From: Mesostigma viride
Lineage: Eukaryota > Streptophyta > Mesostigmatophyceae > Mesostigmatales > Mesostigmataceae
DNA length: 61,414 nt
Direction: 5' to 3'
Assembly: GCA_009746045.1 (NCBI GenBank)
Contig: RPFO01001704.1
Span: 1-61,414, forward strand
Part shown: positions 43,701 through 56,500 of the stretch, piece by piece
How the letters are laid out: the number at the start of each line of letters is the position of its first letter
Numbering within the stretch: position 1 is the first letter of the stretch
The notes under the pieces: generated by a model
What the model was told of the DNA's origin: nothing
The model's input: the letters and a program-made list of their open reading frames with translations, nothing else
Database searches by the model: none
Translations under genes and position numbers: made by a program

Positions 43701-43914
43701 TTTGTATTGTCCGCGCTTTTCCGGCGCACGTCGCCGGCCGGACCTTGTTACAGCGCCAGAATCATTATTAACATTGTTGTATGACTTCTCAGGCGTCGCG
43801 CCACAACACACTGGACTTTGTAGGTAGAAAATGTCTGTGGAGACGCTGTGCGTCGCGCTTAAATATTTATAATTTTAATGAAAAGTTTGAAATGTTTCGT
43901 TATATAAGCTCCGT

Positions 43915-43931
43915 CAGCCGCTAGGCGGCTG
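43915..43931. repeat. 7-bp-stem hairpin after Rep
   Basis: CAGCCGC-TAG-GCGGCTG, 215 bases after the Rep stop. Short GC hairpins of this kind mark the 3' ends of rolling-circle transposons, so this is a candidate terminus. Confidence 0.5.
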
Positions 43932-44001
43932 AGCTCAGCCTGACCACAACTGAAGACCGAGTGTCATGACTCAAAAAAAACCATTCCTTGTTGCAAGTTT
44001 T

Positions 44002-44016
44002 GCGGGCTTTGCCCGC
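44002..44016. repeat. 6-bp-stem hairpin
   Basis: GCGGGC-TTT-GCCCGC, 70 bases beyond the first hairpin and after an A-run. An alternative candidate for the element end or a transcription stop. Confidence 0.45.
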
Positions 44017-44020
44017 GACA

Positions 44021-46090
44021 TTAGAGCATGTACTTTTTGTGGCCGGTCCCCGGCCAGGGAGCCCCGGCTAGGGAGATGCGTGACACCACGTACCGCCGCC
44101 AAGGGCCAGGTGGCGCTAGCCTTGCCAAGGAGCGCGCGCTAGCTTTAGGTTTTCCACCACAAGATTCATGGAGGTTGTCAAAAGGGTGAAGAAAAAAAAC
44201 CCAAAACTCATGCACCGCCACAGAAGTCGAACCCGCAACTTTGCAATTTCCACGCTAATGACGAAGTGTGCATTGGCGCGTGAAGTCTACGCAACCAATT
44301 TCATCGGAAGTTAAATAATATGTATATTGCTTCAAAGGGAAAACTTGCGCAACCGCGCTGTGGACGGAGCTCGCGAACTACGTCTTGCGGAGTTCAACTA
44401 GCTACAGATTGACTGCTACCTCTGCACGGGAGCGCGATGCGCGCGGGGATGAGTGACCTCGCCAACCCCGCAGACAGCAGGGGAAAATCGCTTACAGGCG
44501 GTGGAGCAGAGGAAAATCCACGTGTGAGCTTCCTGCGCGTTTGTAACTGGTTCGGGAGAACAAAGTTTGGTCCAACAGCCCAAAAGTTTGCGACGGTTAT
44601 ATCTGGAGCTCGCAAACACAGGACATCGCAGAGTTTGGCTCCTGGCGCAATCTGGGCATACGGACCTCTGCCAAATGGCTCATCTGGATGTAACGCACAA
44701 AAACCCTCATAATATGGACGCCGTGGTTTGACCTTTTCGTGATTGGTCGCAACGAAATTTCGCGCAGCTGATTCGTCAAGCGGACTCTAAGTCGCGCCGC
44801 TGAGTGGCTGGAGCCGAAAGCCGTTCGAAAGAGTGTTAGCTAAAATTGTGCCAACAGATCAACATATCTATCATCACAATTCACAATCGAAACGCTAAAT
44901 ATCGTGAGTTACTCTAAAAAAAAAAAAGGTTATATATACTCTCAAAAAAACATGGTAAAAGCATGGTAAATTGGTAATGCTATCGTTTATTTTCTGTAGG
45001 TTAGCGCGGAAGCCGACTTGTTCCAATGAATGGGTTTCGGGGTAAATGGGTATTTTATATTAACCAATGGGAATATCGTTAAGTTAAGAGGTACCAATGA
45101 ATGATACTCAACTCAACTCAACTCAACTTCGATGTGCTCATTTGATGGATCTCGTGCCCCAGGGAGTCCCGAACTCCCGATCGGACATGTCCGCGAGGAA
45201 CCAATCAAGAATCTACAAGATTCTCCAAGAACAAACGATGATATTTTAAAGCAACTTAAAGCTACTCGAGCAAACGATGAGATTTTAAAGAGCTTTTAAA
45301 GCAACGTAACGCTACTTGAGCCATCGTGAGCACCGTTTCGCGATGTGAGCTGCATGTTCAAAGTTCTGCACGCACGTGAATGCTGGTCAGTGGCTCAGTG
45401 ATCGACATTCGACAGTCATCTCGGGTGTGAATGCTGGTCAGTGCTCGACATTCGACAGTCATCTCGACATTCGATCGACAGTCATCTCCAAATTGATGTA
45501 CGAGCCAAAAGCTTTTGGGGCGGGTACATGATCACAGCCTTGGCCACTATAGATTCTCTGCTGCCCATGTGCGGCGTGGGACACAACAACAACAACAACA
45601 ACATGATCACAGCGTGCTGCGTTGCCTTCCTACGGCGCGTGCTGACCACACGAGTTGCTGCGCGCTGCACTTGGCTGCGATATTGCATTCATTCCGCTTG
45701 GGAAATGCAGTGTGTTTCATCGTATTGATACAACTAGTTCTGCCCCCGCCCCCTTCCTTTTTTTTCTTAACTGCGGTTGTACAACCCCTGCATCTTTTTT
45801 TCTCGGGCAGCTACGTCACATTGGATCATGAAAGCGCACCTGTTTTTCCACCAGCTTCCCAAATCCCAAGTACCCACCCACCCTAGCCGCGGCTTGATCA
45901 TCGACGTGGGGATAGAGTGGGTGGCACAGCCGATGTGGGCTGGCCACCCTTTCCCTTTCACAGTGTGATCAGGACCATAGGGATTATCAGGGTATGATAA
46001 TTAACCTGCAACGTCATGCGTGCATGTTTGGTGCCTTACCTTTTGTGCACATAATAAGGTTGATGGTGATTTACTTAGGTGTATTCACGA
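44021..46090. other. Intergenic, no recognisable gene
   Basis: About 2 kb with short random frames only. It holds a stretch at 44215-44290 with a GGTTCGA box on the minus strand (SINE/tRNA-like, weak), an (ACTCA)n run near 45112, and a pair of ~55-bp direct repeats with GAATGCTGGTCAGTG and CGACATTCGACAGTCATCTC (45375-45490). An (AAC)6 tract lies at about 45585-45602. The CCAATGAATGATACT word at about 45093 also occurs at 8261. Confidence 0.5.
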
Positions 46091-46096
46091 AAAGAA

Positions 46097-46111
46097 GATA
46101 TATATATATAA
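46097..46111 (+). promoter_or_regulatory. Probable TATA box of the surface-protein gene
   Basis: GATATATATATATAAGG lies about 210 bases upstream of the chosen ATG (46318), leaving room for a normal 5' UTR. It is the only strong TATA-like element in the preceding 500 bases. Confidence 0.5.
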
Positions 46112-46317
46112 GGTTCGACCGAGAACTCGACTGATCGCCTCAGCGCTCTCTTTCAGAAGCGGGCCTCGTGTTATTTTGGCACGAAGCTTGCCCGCCCCAT
46201 CTCCCCCTTCATAATTCATAGCTCGCTCGCTTAATTTTGCAGATTTGGGAAGACCAGCTACAGCTTTTCTCATCGTTACCGCCGGCGCATCGTATTTGGC
46301 GTGTGGAGCGAGGAAAA

Positions 46318-47526
46318 ATGAAAAGCAGGTGTAATGCAGTACTTTCCTTTTGCGTCTTCCTGTTAATATTAACGGCCGCCCATGCATCTAATTCACGTTT
46401 GCTGTTGACGGTTTATAAAGAACCAGAGGTTGACGATGCGTGCCTTCAGCCAATCGCGCCCTGGTATCAGATACAAGGTGCCCATACCTTGTGCATATCG
46501 TACTGCTACACGCAAGACTGCACAAGCACCCCTCTTATTAGGACGTCGGCACGGGCTTGTGACGAATTGGCGGAGCAGTTTCAGGCCCGCACGGGATCTC
46601 TGCCACCCTGTGTGGACTGGGATGGAGATACCAAGAAGGACCCTGATGACAACTGCCCGAAGGTAGCGAACCTGGACCAGGCCGATCAGGACGATGATGG
46701 GCATGGGAACGTATGCGATAACTGCGTGAGCATTCCAAACGAGAATCAGGCTAACCGCGACGGCGACATGTTTGGTGATGCCTGCGATAACTGCCCATTG
46801 GTTTCAAGTCCTAGCCCGGCTGACAGCGATGGGGATGGAGTCGGCGATGCCTGTGACAATTGTCCTGCTGCTGCCAACCCCATTCAGGAGGATTTTGATG
46901 GTGATGGCATTGGCGACGCGTGTGACACCGGCGTCACTAAGTGGAACCCCAACCAAGCCGACATTGCTACAGATGAGAATCTAGATGGGATTGGTGCCGC
47001 TTCTGACAACCGTGGCGGTACTGTCAAAGCTGACCAAGCCGGCAGTGGTGGTGATGGCGCAGGTGGTGCCTGTGATAATTGCATGCGCAAAATCTTCCTG
47101 CGGCAGGCCGACACGGATGGCGACGGTGTGGATGATGTGTCCGACAACTGCCTGACTGTGCCCAACAGCAACCAGACAGACAGCGATAGTGATGGTGCGG
47201 GTGATGAATGCGACAACTGCCCGCAGGTGGCCAATCACGACCAGGCGGACGCGGATGGGGACGGGGTCGGCGATGCGTGTGACGTGTGCAATGGCGCCAT
47301 CCCTGATGTGTCCCAATACCCTGTGGTGTCTGGCTACGCAGAGGCACGCCTGATCACACAGAACGTCACCTGCTCGGCATGCGCGGTGCGCACCGACCAC
47401 AAGGTGGTCTGGGGGACCCTCGTCGCATCGCAACCGTCCATCCAGAACCGCATTGAGCTTCCCTGCGTGGCCCAGTGTGGCTTCACCACGCACGCTGCCG
47501 ACCCACTCAAGCTGGTAGAGATTGAG
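46318..47526 (+). CDS. Exon 1: signal peptide and thrombospondin type 3 repeats
   Basis: [23 protein letters not shown] is a typical signal peptide. After a Cys-containing segment come about eight units of the type DxDxDGxGDxCDNCP (for example [15 protein letters not shown]). These bind calcium in thrombospondins and in many secreted algal and bacterial proteins. Two central units (near 46980-47060) have lost most Asp or Cys residues. The exon ends GAG|GTGAGC at 47526, phase 0. A read-through stop 108 bases later shows that the intron call matters. Confidence 0.85.
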
Positions 47527-50500
47527 GTGAGCACAGCAGCAAGCTTTGGCTGGCAGGCCCCCACCGGGTTACCCCCACCGAAGTGCACTGCGGTCATGGG
47601 AGGGCACTGTCGCAGTTTCAGCAATCCCCTTTGAGTGCCGGGTCTGTTGTCTGCTGGGCACGTCTACTGGGAGTACACGCGGATGGCAGCGGGTCATTGA
47701 AGGCCGCATGCTCCCGTTGCTTCCCTCTTCTGCTGGTTTGTGAGCGACACACACGGGTCCACCCACTCGAAGCAACGTGCACGGGTCCAACCACTCTGTG
47801 TTCATGTTTTTTGCAAATGCACAAGAGTGGGCTTTAGTTTGCACTGTGCCACCGCACATGCGTGTGGGTGCCTGTTATTGTCCATCCATCCTGAGCAACG
47901 CGTTTGGATTCTTGCACTCCCTGTACCCCCCCCCCCCCCCCTCAGGATATCATACCCCTAGTTCCCTGCAACGCCCCCCCTCACGTTTCTCCTGTGCTTC
48001 GCGCCCTCCCCCGGCTTGGCTGCGCAGTACGACAATGGCATCACGAGCAATAGCAATATCGGCAACATCCCGCTCGAGATGGTGCTGGACATCCACACCC
48101 CGGTGGTGCAGCGCACGGCGGCAGTGACAGTGACGCTGGCGCTCAACTTCACGACCAACACCAACCCCAACATTTCGGCGGTGGAGAATGCCGACATTAT
48201 GACCATCACGCAGGATGTGAACACTGTGCTGGGATCGTTTGATCACTATGGGTGCACATGGGACTTGGTTTTTGATGGCTTCTCCATTGACAGGGGCAAT
48301 ACCATCTTGGCGGGGTTCCTGGCGTTCGAAAACACAACCACATACGGTGCCCTCTATGCCCACTTGAGTGCGCGACCACCACCGCCGCCACCTTCCCCTC
48401 CGTACCCATCACCACCGCCACCTTCCCCTCCGCCCCCACCACGACCCCCACCCCCACCACGACCCCCGCCCCCATCACCACGCCCACCACCACCGTCTCC
48501 ACGACCACCGCCTTCACCACGGCCACCACCTTCCCCTCCGCCCTCACCACCATCACCACCCCCATCTCCACCCCCCCCACCATCACCCCCGCCTCCACCC
48601 TCCCCACCTCCAAGCCCATCACCGCCACCCTCGCCACCACCGCCACCCTCGCCACCACCGCCACCCTCGCCACCACCGCCACCCTCGCCACCTCCGCCTC
48701 CTTCACCACCACCGCCGCCGCCGCCACCCTCGCCTCCACCACCACCCTTACCGCCACCCTCACCCCCACTACCACCCTCACCATCACCACCACCCTCACC
48801 ACCACCACCACCCTCACCTCCACTGCCGCCCTCACCACCACCACCACCCTCTCCACCCCCGCCGCCCTCACCACCACCACCACCCTCTCCACCCCCGCCC
48901 CCCTCACCACCACCACCACCGTCACTGCCTCCTCCTGCGCCCCCCTCCCCCCCACTGCCACCTTCACCATTGCCACCACCGTCACCTCCTCCACCACCCG
49001 CACCTGCCTCGCCACTCTCGCCTCCACCGCTGCCATCACCACCACTGCCACCATCACCACCGCCGCCGCCTTTGCCGCCACCTTCACCCCACCCGCCACC
49101 ATCACCACCACCACCTCCCTCTCCACCGCCACCACCCTCACCACCACCACCACCCTCTCCACCTCCGCCTTCTTCACAACCACCACCGCCGCCGCCACCC
49201 TCGCCTCCACCACCACCCTTACCTTCACCACCACCACGACCCTCACCACCACCACCCTCACCTCCACTGCCGCCCTCACCACCACCACCGCCATCCTCAC
49301 CACCACCTCCTGCTTCACCGCCACCACCACCGCCCACACCACCAACACCAACACCCTCACCCCCGCAAACTTCCTCTCCACCACCACCACCCTCACCTCC
49401 ACCACCGCCCTCACCATCACCACCGCCCTCCCCACCACTGCCCCCCTCACCCCCACTGCCACCCTCACCACCGCCTCCACCCTCACCTCCACCACCGCCC
49501 TCACCGCCACCACCGCCGTCCCCACCACCTCCTTCGCTGCCACCACCACCCTCACCACCACCGCCGCCCTCACCTCAACCACCGCCTTCACCTCAACCGC
49601 CGCCCTCACATCCACCACCACCTTCACCACCGCCGGCACCCTCACCACCACCACCACCCTCACCACCACCGCCACCCTCTCCACCCCCGCCCCCCTCACC
49701 ACCACCACCACCTGCTCCCTCACAACCACCTCCTGCTCCCTCACCTCAACCACCGCCCTCACCTCAACCGCCGACGCCCTCACCTCCACCACCACCTTCA
49801 CCACCGCCGGCGCCCTCACCACCACCACCACCACCACCACCACCATCCTCACCACCACCCCCTGCTCCCTCACCACCGCGGCCGCCCTCACCTCCACCAC
49901 CGCCCTCACCTCAACCGCCGCCCTCATCTCCACCACCACCTTCACCACCGCCAGCGCCCTCACCACCACCACCACCACCACCACCATCGCCCTCACCGCC
50001 ACCACCACCGCCACCACCACCACCACCACCAGCGGCGCTCTCACCACAACAGCCTCTGTCACCACCGCCACCACCCTCTCCACCAAATCCATCTCCACCT
50101 CTTCCTGCCATCCAAATCTTTCCACCGCCCTCTCCGCCACCAGTTTCCAAGTCTCCCCCTTCCCCTCCCCGGCTCCCTCCCCCACCCACAGTCCTTTCCC
50201 CACCACCGCCGCCTGCATTGTCGCCCCCTTCCTCCCCACCCCCTCGTGTGTCGCCGCCGCCCTCGCCACCACCCCCTCTTCGTCCACCCCCCCCTCTCTC
50301 GCCACCACCTTCGTCACCACAAATGCAGTTCTCTCCCCCTCCCTGCCCGCCACCCCCTTCTCTCTACCTACCCTTGCCGCCCCCTCTCCCCTTTGTGAAC
50401 CCACGGCCACCGTCACTCCCTCCGCCACCTCTTGTGCCTGTCACCGCATTCTCTCCGCCCCCTTTCATTCCCTCATCCCCGGCCAGCCCTTTGTCACCGT

Positions 50501-53500
50501 CGCAACCGTCGTTGCCGCCACCACTGCTGCCACCGGCGCCAGGACCCCCTCGCTTCCCCCACCAGGCCCTGTGCCCTCCCCTCCCCCCCCTCCCCCACCG
50601 CTGGCCGCCCTTGCGGTATCCGTGTCGATGGATGACTGCAACGGCTTCTGCTACGAGGGCCGGCCGTCCTCCCTGCGGGTCACGGTGCAGCACCAGGGGT
50701 CTGCCACAGGAAGCAGCATCGCAGGCAGCGCCGCGGTGGAGGCGGTCTTGTTGAGGCTGACGATTGCCACGGGGATGATGGGCGAAGCGCCCTCTGGCTG
50801 CCAGCTGTATCAGATCACCTCAGTAGACTCTGCCAATGGACCGTGCACCCGCTTCAGCACGTCCACGTGCCAGTCAGATTGCCGGCTGGGCGCGCTTCTG
50901 CCGGGCGGGGCGGTCAACGTCAACCTTTTGGTGATGCCACTCATGGTGGGTGCCATGCTACGGATTACCTCTACTTCCGTCACGGACGATACCGGGGTGG
51001 TCGTGATTGCCCAGCGGAGCAACAGCTACATCCTGGGGCCGCTGGGGGAGCGCATCGTTTTCCTGGAGGCTGCTGGTATGTAACGTTAGTGTGTCTGTTG
51101 AGCAAATGGGCCTGCGTGCTTGACAAAGGCACAGGCTTGAATCGAGTCACTCAATGGATTGACATCACTCCTTTCTCCACCGTCTTACGGTAGACTCTAG
51201 CTCAACATCACCACCCCCTCCATTTATGGCTAGGGGCAGGTGGAATGAAAGTTTTCCCTGTGGCTGGCCATATTTTGATGCGTTGAATACTAAACGCCGC
51301 TGATGAGGCAGCAGTAAACATGCTTGGTATCATGCCTGGGTGCTGCATGCCCGGCTAAGACATTTGGTGGGGTAGACTCACCCTAAGGAGAAGCATGCAT
51401 CCAGGCTGCTTAGAGCACTAGTCTACGCTACCCGAATAAACTTCTGGGTATGTGCTGCACGTGGCTTCCAACAAGGACAATGAATATTTGGACGTGCACC
51501 TTTATATAGGTATTATAGATAGGCACCTTTTTCTACGGAGCTCACAGGGCATCACAATTCTTGATGCCAGCTGTTATGTAGAAATGCACATTACTAGTAG
51601 AACGCTAATGCCAGCTTCTACCTAGAAATGCACGTTGATAATGTCACGCAATGGCTGCTAATACATTACACAAGGTGGATGTTTCAGCCCTCTTTGCCAG
51701 GTAAGCTTTTCTCTGCTGCGGCGGCTCTGCAGTAGGCCAAGACTACCAATCTACAACGTACCAATCTATAATGTACCAATCTATCATGTACCAAGCATAC
51801 AAAGGGGCGAAGGGTGAGCATAGTGCCCACGAGTCATGCATTCCCCATTTGGGTGGGACCAAGTTAGAAAACTTTTTGGTGTCCTTTTTGGTGGCAGTGA
51901 ACAGGAGCCCCTTGCTTATGTAGACGTGGGGTCCGAGATCTTAGCCGGACAGCCGTGTGCGCCTCGGGTTCCATGCCTCGCCTGCTCACCCACACCCTGG
52001 TCATGCAGAGGTCCACCGGGTTGTTATCCTACCCGACTACCACACCATGCGGGAGAGCACAGTGTATGTCAATGACACCGCCAAGCCGGCCTTCTTTGCA
52101 GCCAGTGACCCCGTGACGTGGGCGGTGTGCGGCATTACGGACATGCAGTGCGGGGGAGACCTCCAGGTGGATACCTTTGGCACCGGCGTGGTGAAGAAGA
52201 TCACGCTGGTCGGCCAGGGCAGCACCATCCTTGCGCTAGTAGATGTAAGTCGCCTGCCCCTTCCCCAGTCCCCTTGGGCTTTCCTTCAAAGATCCTTCAT
52301 ATAATACCAGTCTTTGGTCCCCCACCCACCCAGCCCTGCTTAGTGTCCTGATGATGTGCAGGCGAACTTCGTGCTTGAATCCATCGCCTGCGCCTCAAAA
52401 GCAGCCAGGGTGCAGCAGCTTATAGCCAGTCGCCTTGTCAACCCCTCACCACAACAATGGAGACATTTGTGCGCCACCCGACCATGTAGTCAGTTCTGCT
52501 GATCCAGCCTACGTCATTTGCCGGCGACCGGATGATATGGATGGGGATGATTAGATTGGCTGTGACATAGGCAAGGCTTGTTTTCTACGGTTGGCGAGAT
52601 ATTGCTTTTTTAGATAAGTAAATAAATAAATGAGATGGTCAAGGTGAGGGTACCCTTTGCTGTGCTCATTCCCTTTCCCATCCCGTCTAGCCAATGATGA
52701 TGTTGGTTACCCCCTCCTTGACTCATGTCTTCGTTTGGCCGCGGGGGATGCACCAACCTCACCATGCCTCTCACCAGATATCGCCCACCGGTGAAGGGCC
52801 CATGGCGGTGTCCCTACCCGAAGGTGTGTGCAGCACACCCGATGGGCTGCAGAGCCTCTCCTCGGACCCAGTCGTGGTCATGTACGGTATGTGGGGCTTC
52901 ACTGGGGTAGGGGTAGGGGTGGGGTGGGGTGGGGTGGGGTGGGGTGGGGTGGGGTGGGGTGGGGTGGGTGGGGTGGGTGGGGTGGGGTGGGGTGGGGTGG
53001 GGTGGGGTGGGGTGGGGTGGGGTGGGGTGGGGTGGGTGGGGTGGGTGGGGTGGGGTGGGGTGGGTGGGGTGGGGTGGGGTGGGTGGGGTGGGGTGGGGTG
53101 GGGTGGGGTGGGGTGCGGTGGGTGGGGTGGGGTGGGGTATGATATGGAGCAAACTCACATGGAATAACTAAACTCACACAGCCCCTGTGGTCCGGACTCA
53201 TCTCACAACGGTGTGTGCTGGCAGATGGGACGCCCCCCTCGGCTACAGTGACTAGCCTGAGTGGCTCCATCACCAACAATCAGGTCACCCTGTTCGCTGT
53301 CCAGTTCAGCGAGCCAGTGAGGAACTTCCAGCCCGACAAGATCATATTGAGCCCGAACAGCCGAGTCGTTGGGTATGTGAGCAAGATGAGATTGTGCCGC
53401 TGCAGGTGTGTTTGCGACCGTGTGAGTCGGTTAGTGGGTTAGTGTATAAGTGCGAGCCACTGAGTTCCTACTTGCATATGTAACCTCTCCCATGTCTTTT

Positions 53501-56500
53501 CCTTGGCGCCCCACGACAGCCTGCATGTGCCACATCCCACTTGAGCACTGCGTTTGCTTGTTTGGTATTGGTTCACAGTTGCGCAACTTTTGCACCCTCA
53601 AACCTGATGTGGCATCCCACAGTCCACCTCGTTGCCTCAGAGCCAAATGGCTGCACTCAGAGCTCACCTATTGGCTGCTTTGCGGTTGGCTCTTTCACGA
53701 GTCAAATGGAGGACTTCTTGCCTAGGATCAAAGCACGTATATGATGGATGCTGGGTCCTGTATGGGTCTGCTATGCATAAATGATAGGCAGAAGTTATAT
53801 GCTGTAACGACAGGCTGAAACCATATTTTCCTGGTTACTTGGGCACGTGCAGATTCTTCGAATTCCCTGACCGCCCCAGCTACTACGAGGTGCTAGTGGA
53901 GACGCAGGGGGCGGACAGCTACGTGACCATGGAGGTGGCAGAGGGCGCCGCTATCAACATCGCAGGACTGCCAGTGCGCAGGTCCAACAGGGAGCGTATC
54001 CAGCGATGTGCGTGGGTGCCTTGCACTTGGCTGCATGCCGTCGCCAGCCCGCCTGGTGTTTTCTAGAAGGGAAGAGGCAAAATGTGGGGGGAAGGGAAGG
54101 GACAAACTTTCTGTGCACGACCTTCAATGCTGCGATACCCCGGATATGGACATTTAGAGCCTGGATTGGCTATTCAAAAGTTAGCAGCGGTCAGTTGCCG
54201 ATGCACATGGCAGGGAATGCTGGTTACGGAGCTGCAGGCCTTGCGCGTGGGTGAGAATGATCAGACAGTGTTTCTGGAAGCCTGCTGCATGAAGCTTGCT
54301 GCCTGCTTTGCTGCAAGCTGCCATTGAAGGCGTCACTGATATCCAATGCCTGTTTTTGTGTCAGTGCCTCCTTGTTCTGCGGTCAGACCAGGTATTTGTA
54401 GCCTGCCAATTTGTGGCATACTCCAGGCCATCCCCAATTGTTTTCTCTCGTAAGGTACAGGTTTCAAATAGGCAGCCCCAGGCCCGTAATGGCAGCCATG
54501 CACAGCTGTGTTGGCAGCAGCGGACCAAAACCTAACGAAGCCATGCGGTGACTCAATAAGATGCCTTTTCACTGTAGAGATACCCCGCATCTGCCTATTT
54601 CCTCGTCACCTTTGTTAGGGATGCTAACTACTAGCATAACAAGGATCTCCGTCTCTGCCCTGCGAAAGCTCGGTGTTGCTCGTGGCCGGGTGCTTTTGAT
54701 GATGTGATGCGAGAGAAAGACCGCTTGGCCGGACCAATGGCATTCGGGCAGGTGGCAGCAGTCCAGTGCTGGTGCAGTAGTGCGCACACTGTTGGCGTAT
54801 ACATTGTGGTGGAAAGCCATGGCGTCTCTGCCGCAACTGACCGTGCGCTCCAAGCACATGCCCCTCCTGCCCTTGCAGTGGCCCCAAGGGGAATCATGCA
54901 ACCCGTGTGCGACACAGTGGCCGTGCTCGTGGCTGCGTCTGTTACAAAGTCCATCGTAACCACCGTCGCCCTCGCGTATGTCGACATGGCAGCAGCAACT
55001 ATGGGCAGCGGCCTGCCCACTGCTGGTACCGCATCCAGCGGTCTGATGGTACGTGGTGACTGCCCTGAGAGGTCTAGCCTATTTCCTATGTATGTGCATA
55101 TAGTGTTTTGCAACTACTACTGCTCTTGAATAGTCTAATATTTGAGCTCTGACATCGAATGCCATGCTGGGAGCATCACAGGGTATGAGCCCACCTGAGA
55201 AGGGGCCAATAACAGGCCATTTGGGCACCAAATATTGCCATCGTCCATAGACACCAAATTTGAGGATAATTCAGCATTTCTTTTCCAAATGCACCGCGTG
55301 TCACGTGGAGACTTATAGTATCCGTACATGATCAGATTTTGAAAGGAACTTCTATGGCAGCAGTTGTATACTTATATGCAAGCATGTGCCATCTTTAAAG
55401 CCGTTATAATAAGGGATCCCTGAGTAAGAACTGGCAGTAATCATGCTACAAAAATATCAGCAAACTTGAGCTCGCCATGCCTTGTAAACTATGCTGTTGG
55501 ACTCTAAACATGCCACATGGCCATGGGGAGCAGCAGCGGCACATAAAAATACACGCGGTACAATTTAGGGCATCCAACTTTTGGCACCCAGTTCAAGGGG
55601 CAGCACAGAACTAGGAAAATTTGTGCATCTGTGGACATGCCGCTGCCCTGCCAGCAAACGTCAACCATGTCAGCAACAACTGGCATATGCCTTGAAAAGT
55701 TCTAAAGCCTTTCAGGACCTGAAATGGTGGCATAAACTACTGCCATAAACTGCATCTTGGTAAACAGGTTATGGAAGTTTTATTAAAAACATGCCTGGCT
55801 GGTATTTAGGAGCAAATTGCCTTAGGTGTAGTCCACATTTTCCTTGGCCTCTTTACGCATGCAAGCAACCGAAGAAGGTTTGCAGTAAAGTGGAGTTTTC
55901 CTCGGCGTTGGTTTGTATTTATGACTTTATAAAGATGGCCTTCTCACTGTGTTGCCATTGCATCTATCTAGAAAGCCACCCATTTGCTACTGCCCTGGAC
56001 AGCCCGTGGAGAATGCATGTAGAGAAGGTGGGGGGGGTGGGGGGTGGGGGGGGTCAGGAACAAGCTTCACTATCAAGCTGCCTTTGCAATGTCCTGCCAG
56101 CTCTCATCTGCAGGCCTCTTCCTGCAACAGCTCTGAGAAAAATGTTCTTTTTAATTAAAAAAAGTAGCTGATCTTGTACAGTATATAGAGAAAAAAGACC
56201 CATTTTATTGCAGTTTTCATGCAATATATCATGTCTGCAGCAATCTGCCCTAACTTTCAAAAACATTACATACCAGCCATGGTTCTAACATTGGTTCACA
56301 TCTAAGATAGATGCAGGAAGTTCTTGCAACTTAAACTCCTCGTTTCCTAGTCCTGGCATTGCATCTGAATTCATGAGCGCCATACCCGTTCAGCGCCACA
56401 CAGCCAGCATCCGTTGCTTCTCGCTACCACTCAAGAATAAGTTCCCCATTTTTCGTTGTAAAATTTGTGTGAGAGCTGAGTAATATGCAGGAAGTCAGCT

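Larger units (their letters stand above)
41781..44020 (+). mobile_element. Putative HUH/Rep transposon or CRESS-like element
   Basis: A compact unit. An AT-rich leader carries three TTTGTTTGTTTG motifs (41790-41940), followed by two overlapping genes (42331-42788 and 42785-43700). Two short hairpins lie downstream (43915-43931 and 44002-44016). Eukaryotic HUH elements include Helitrons, Replitrons and integrated CRESS-DNA virus genes. There is no Helitron helicase here, and the Rep has HxQ and YxxK motifs, so a Replitron-like or CRESS-derived element is more likely. The ends are not proven. Confidence 0.45.

Noticed and set aside
44215-44290. Possible tRNA gene on the minus strand (GGGTTCGAC box)
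   Set aside because: The T-stem does not pair with its partner, no acceptor stem or D-arm can be drawn, and the A box is poor. At most it is a tRNA-derived SINE relic.
48368-50398. A 676-codon His-Pro-rich plus-strand frame
   Set aside because: It is a shifted reading of the same Pro repeat and does not join to the lead-in or downstream exons.
48206-50428. Long antisense ORFs (Val- or Gly-rich) opposite the Ser-Pro exon
   Set aside because: They mirror the CCACCACCG repeat on the other strand and have no splice or domain support; the plus-strand frame connects to conserved exons.
52694-53167. ORFs of Gly-Val-Gly or Pro-Thr-His repeats
   Set aside because: They are readings of the intronic GGGGT minisatellite; only the segment up to 52886 is exon by splice phase.
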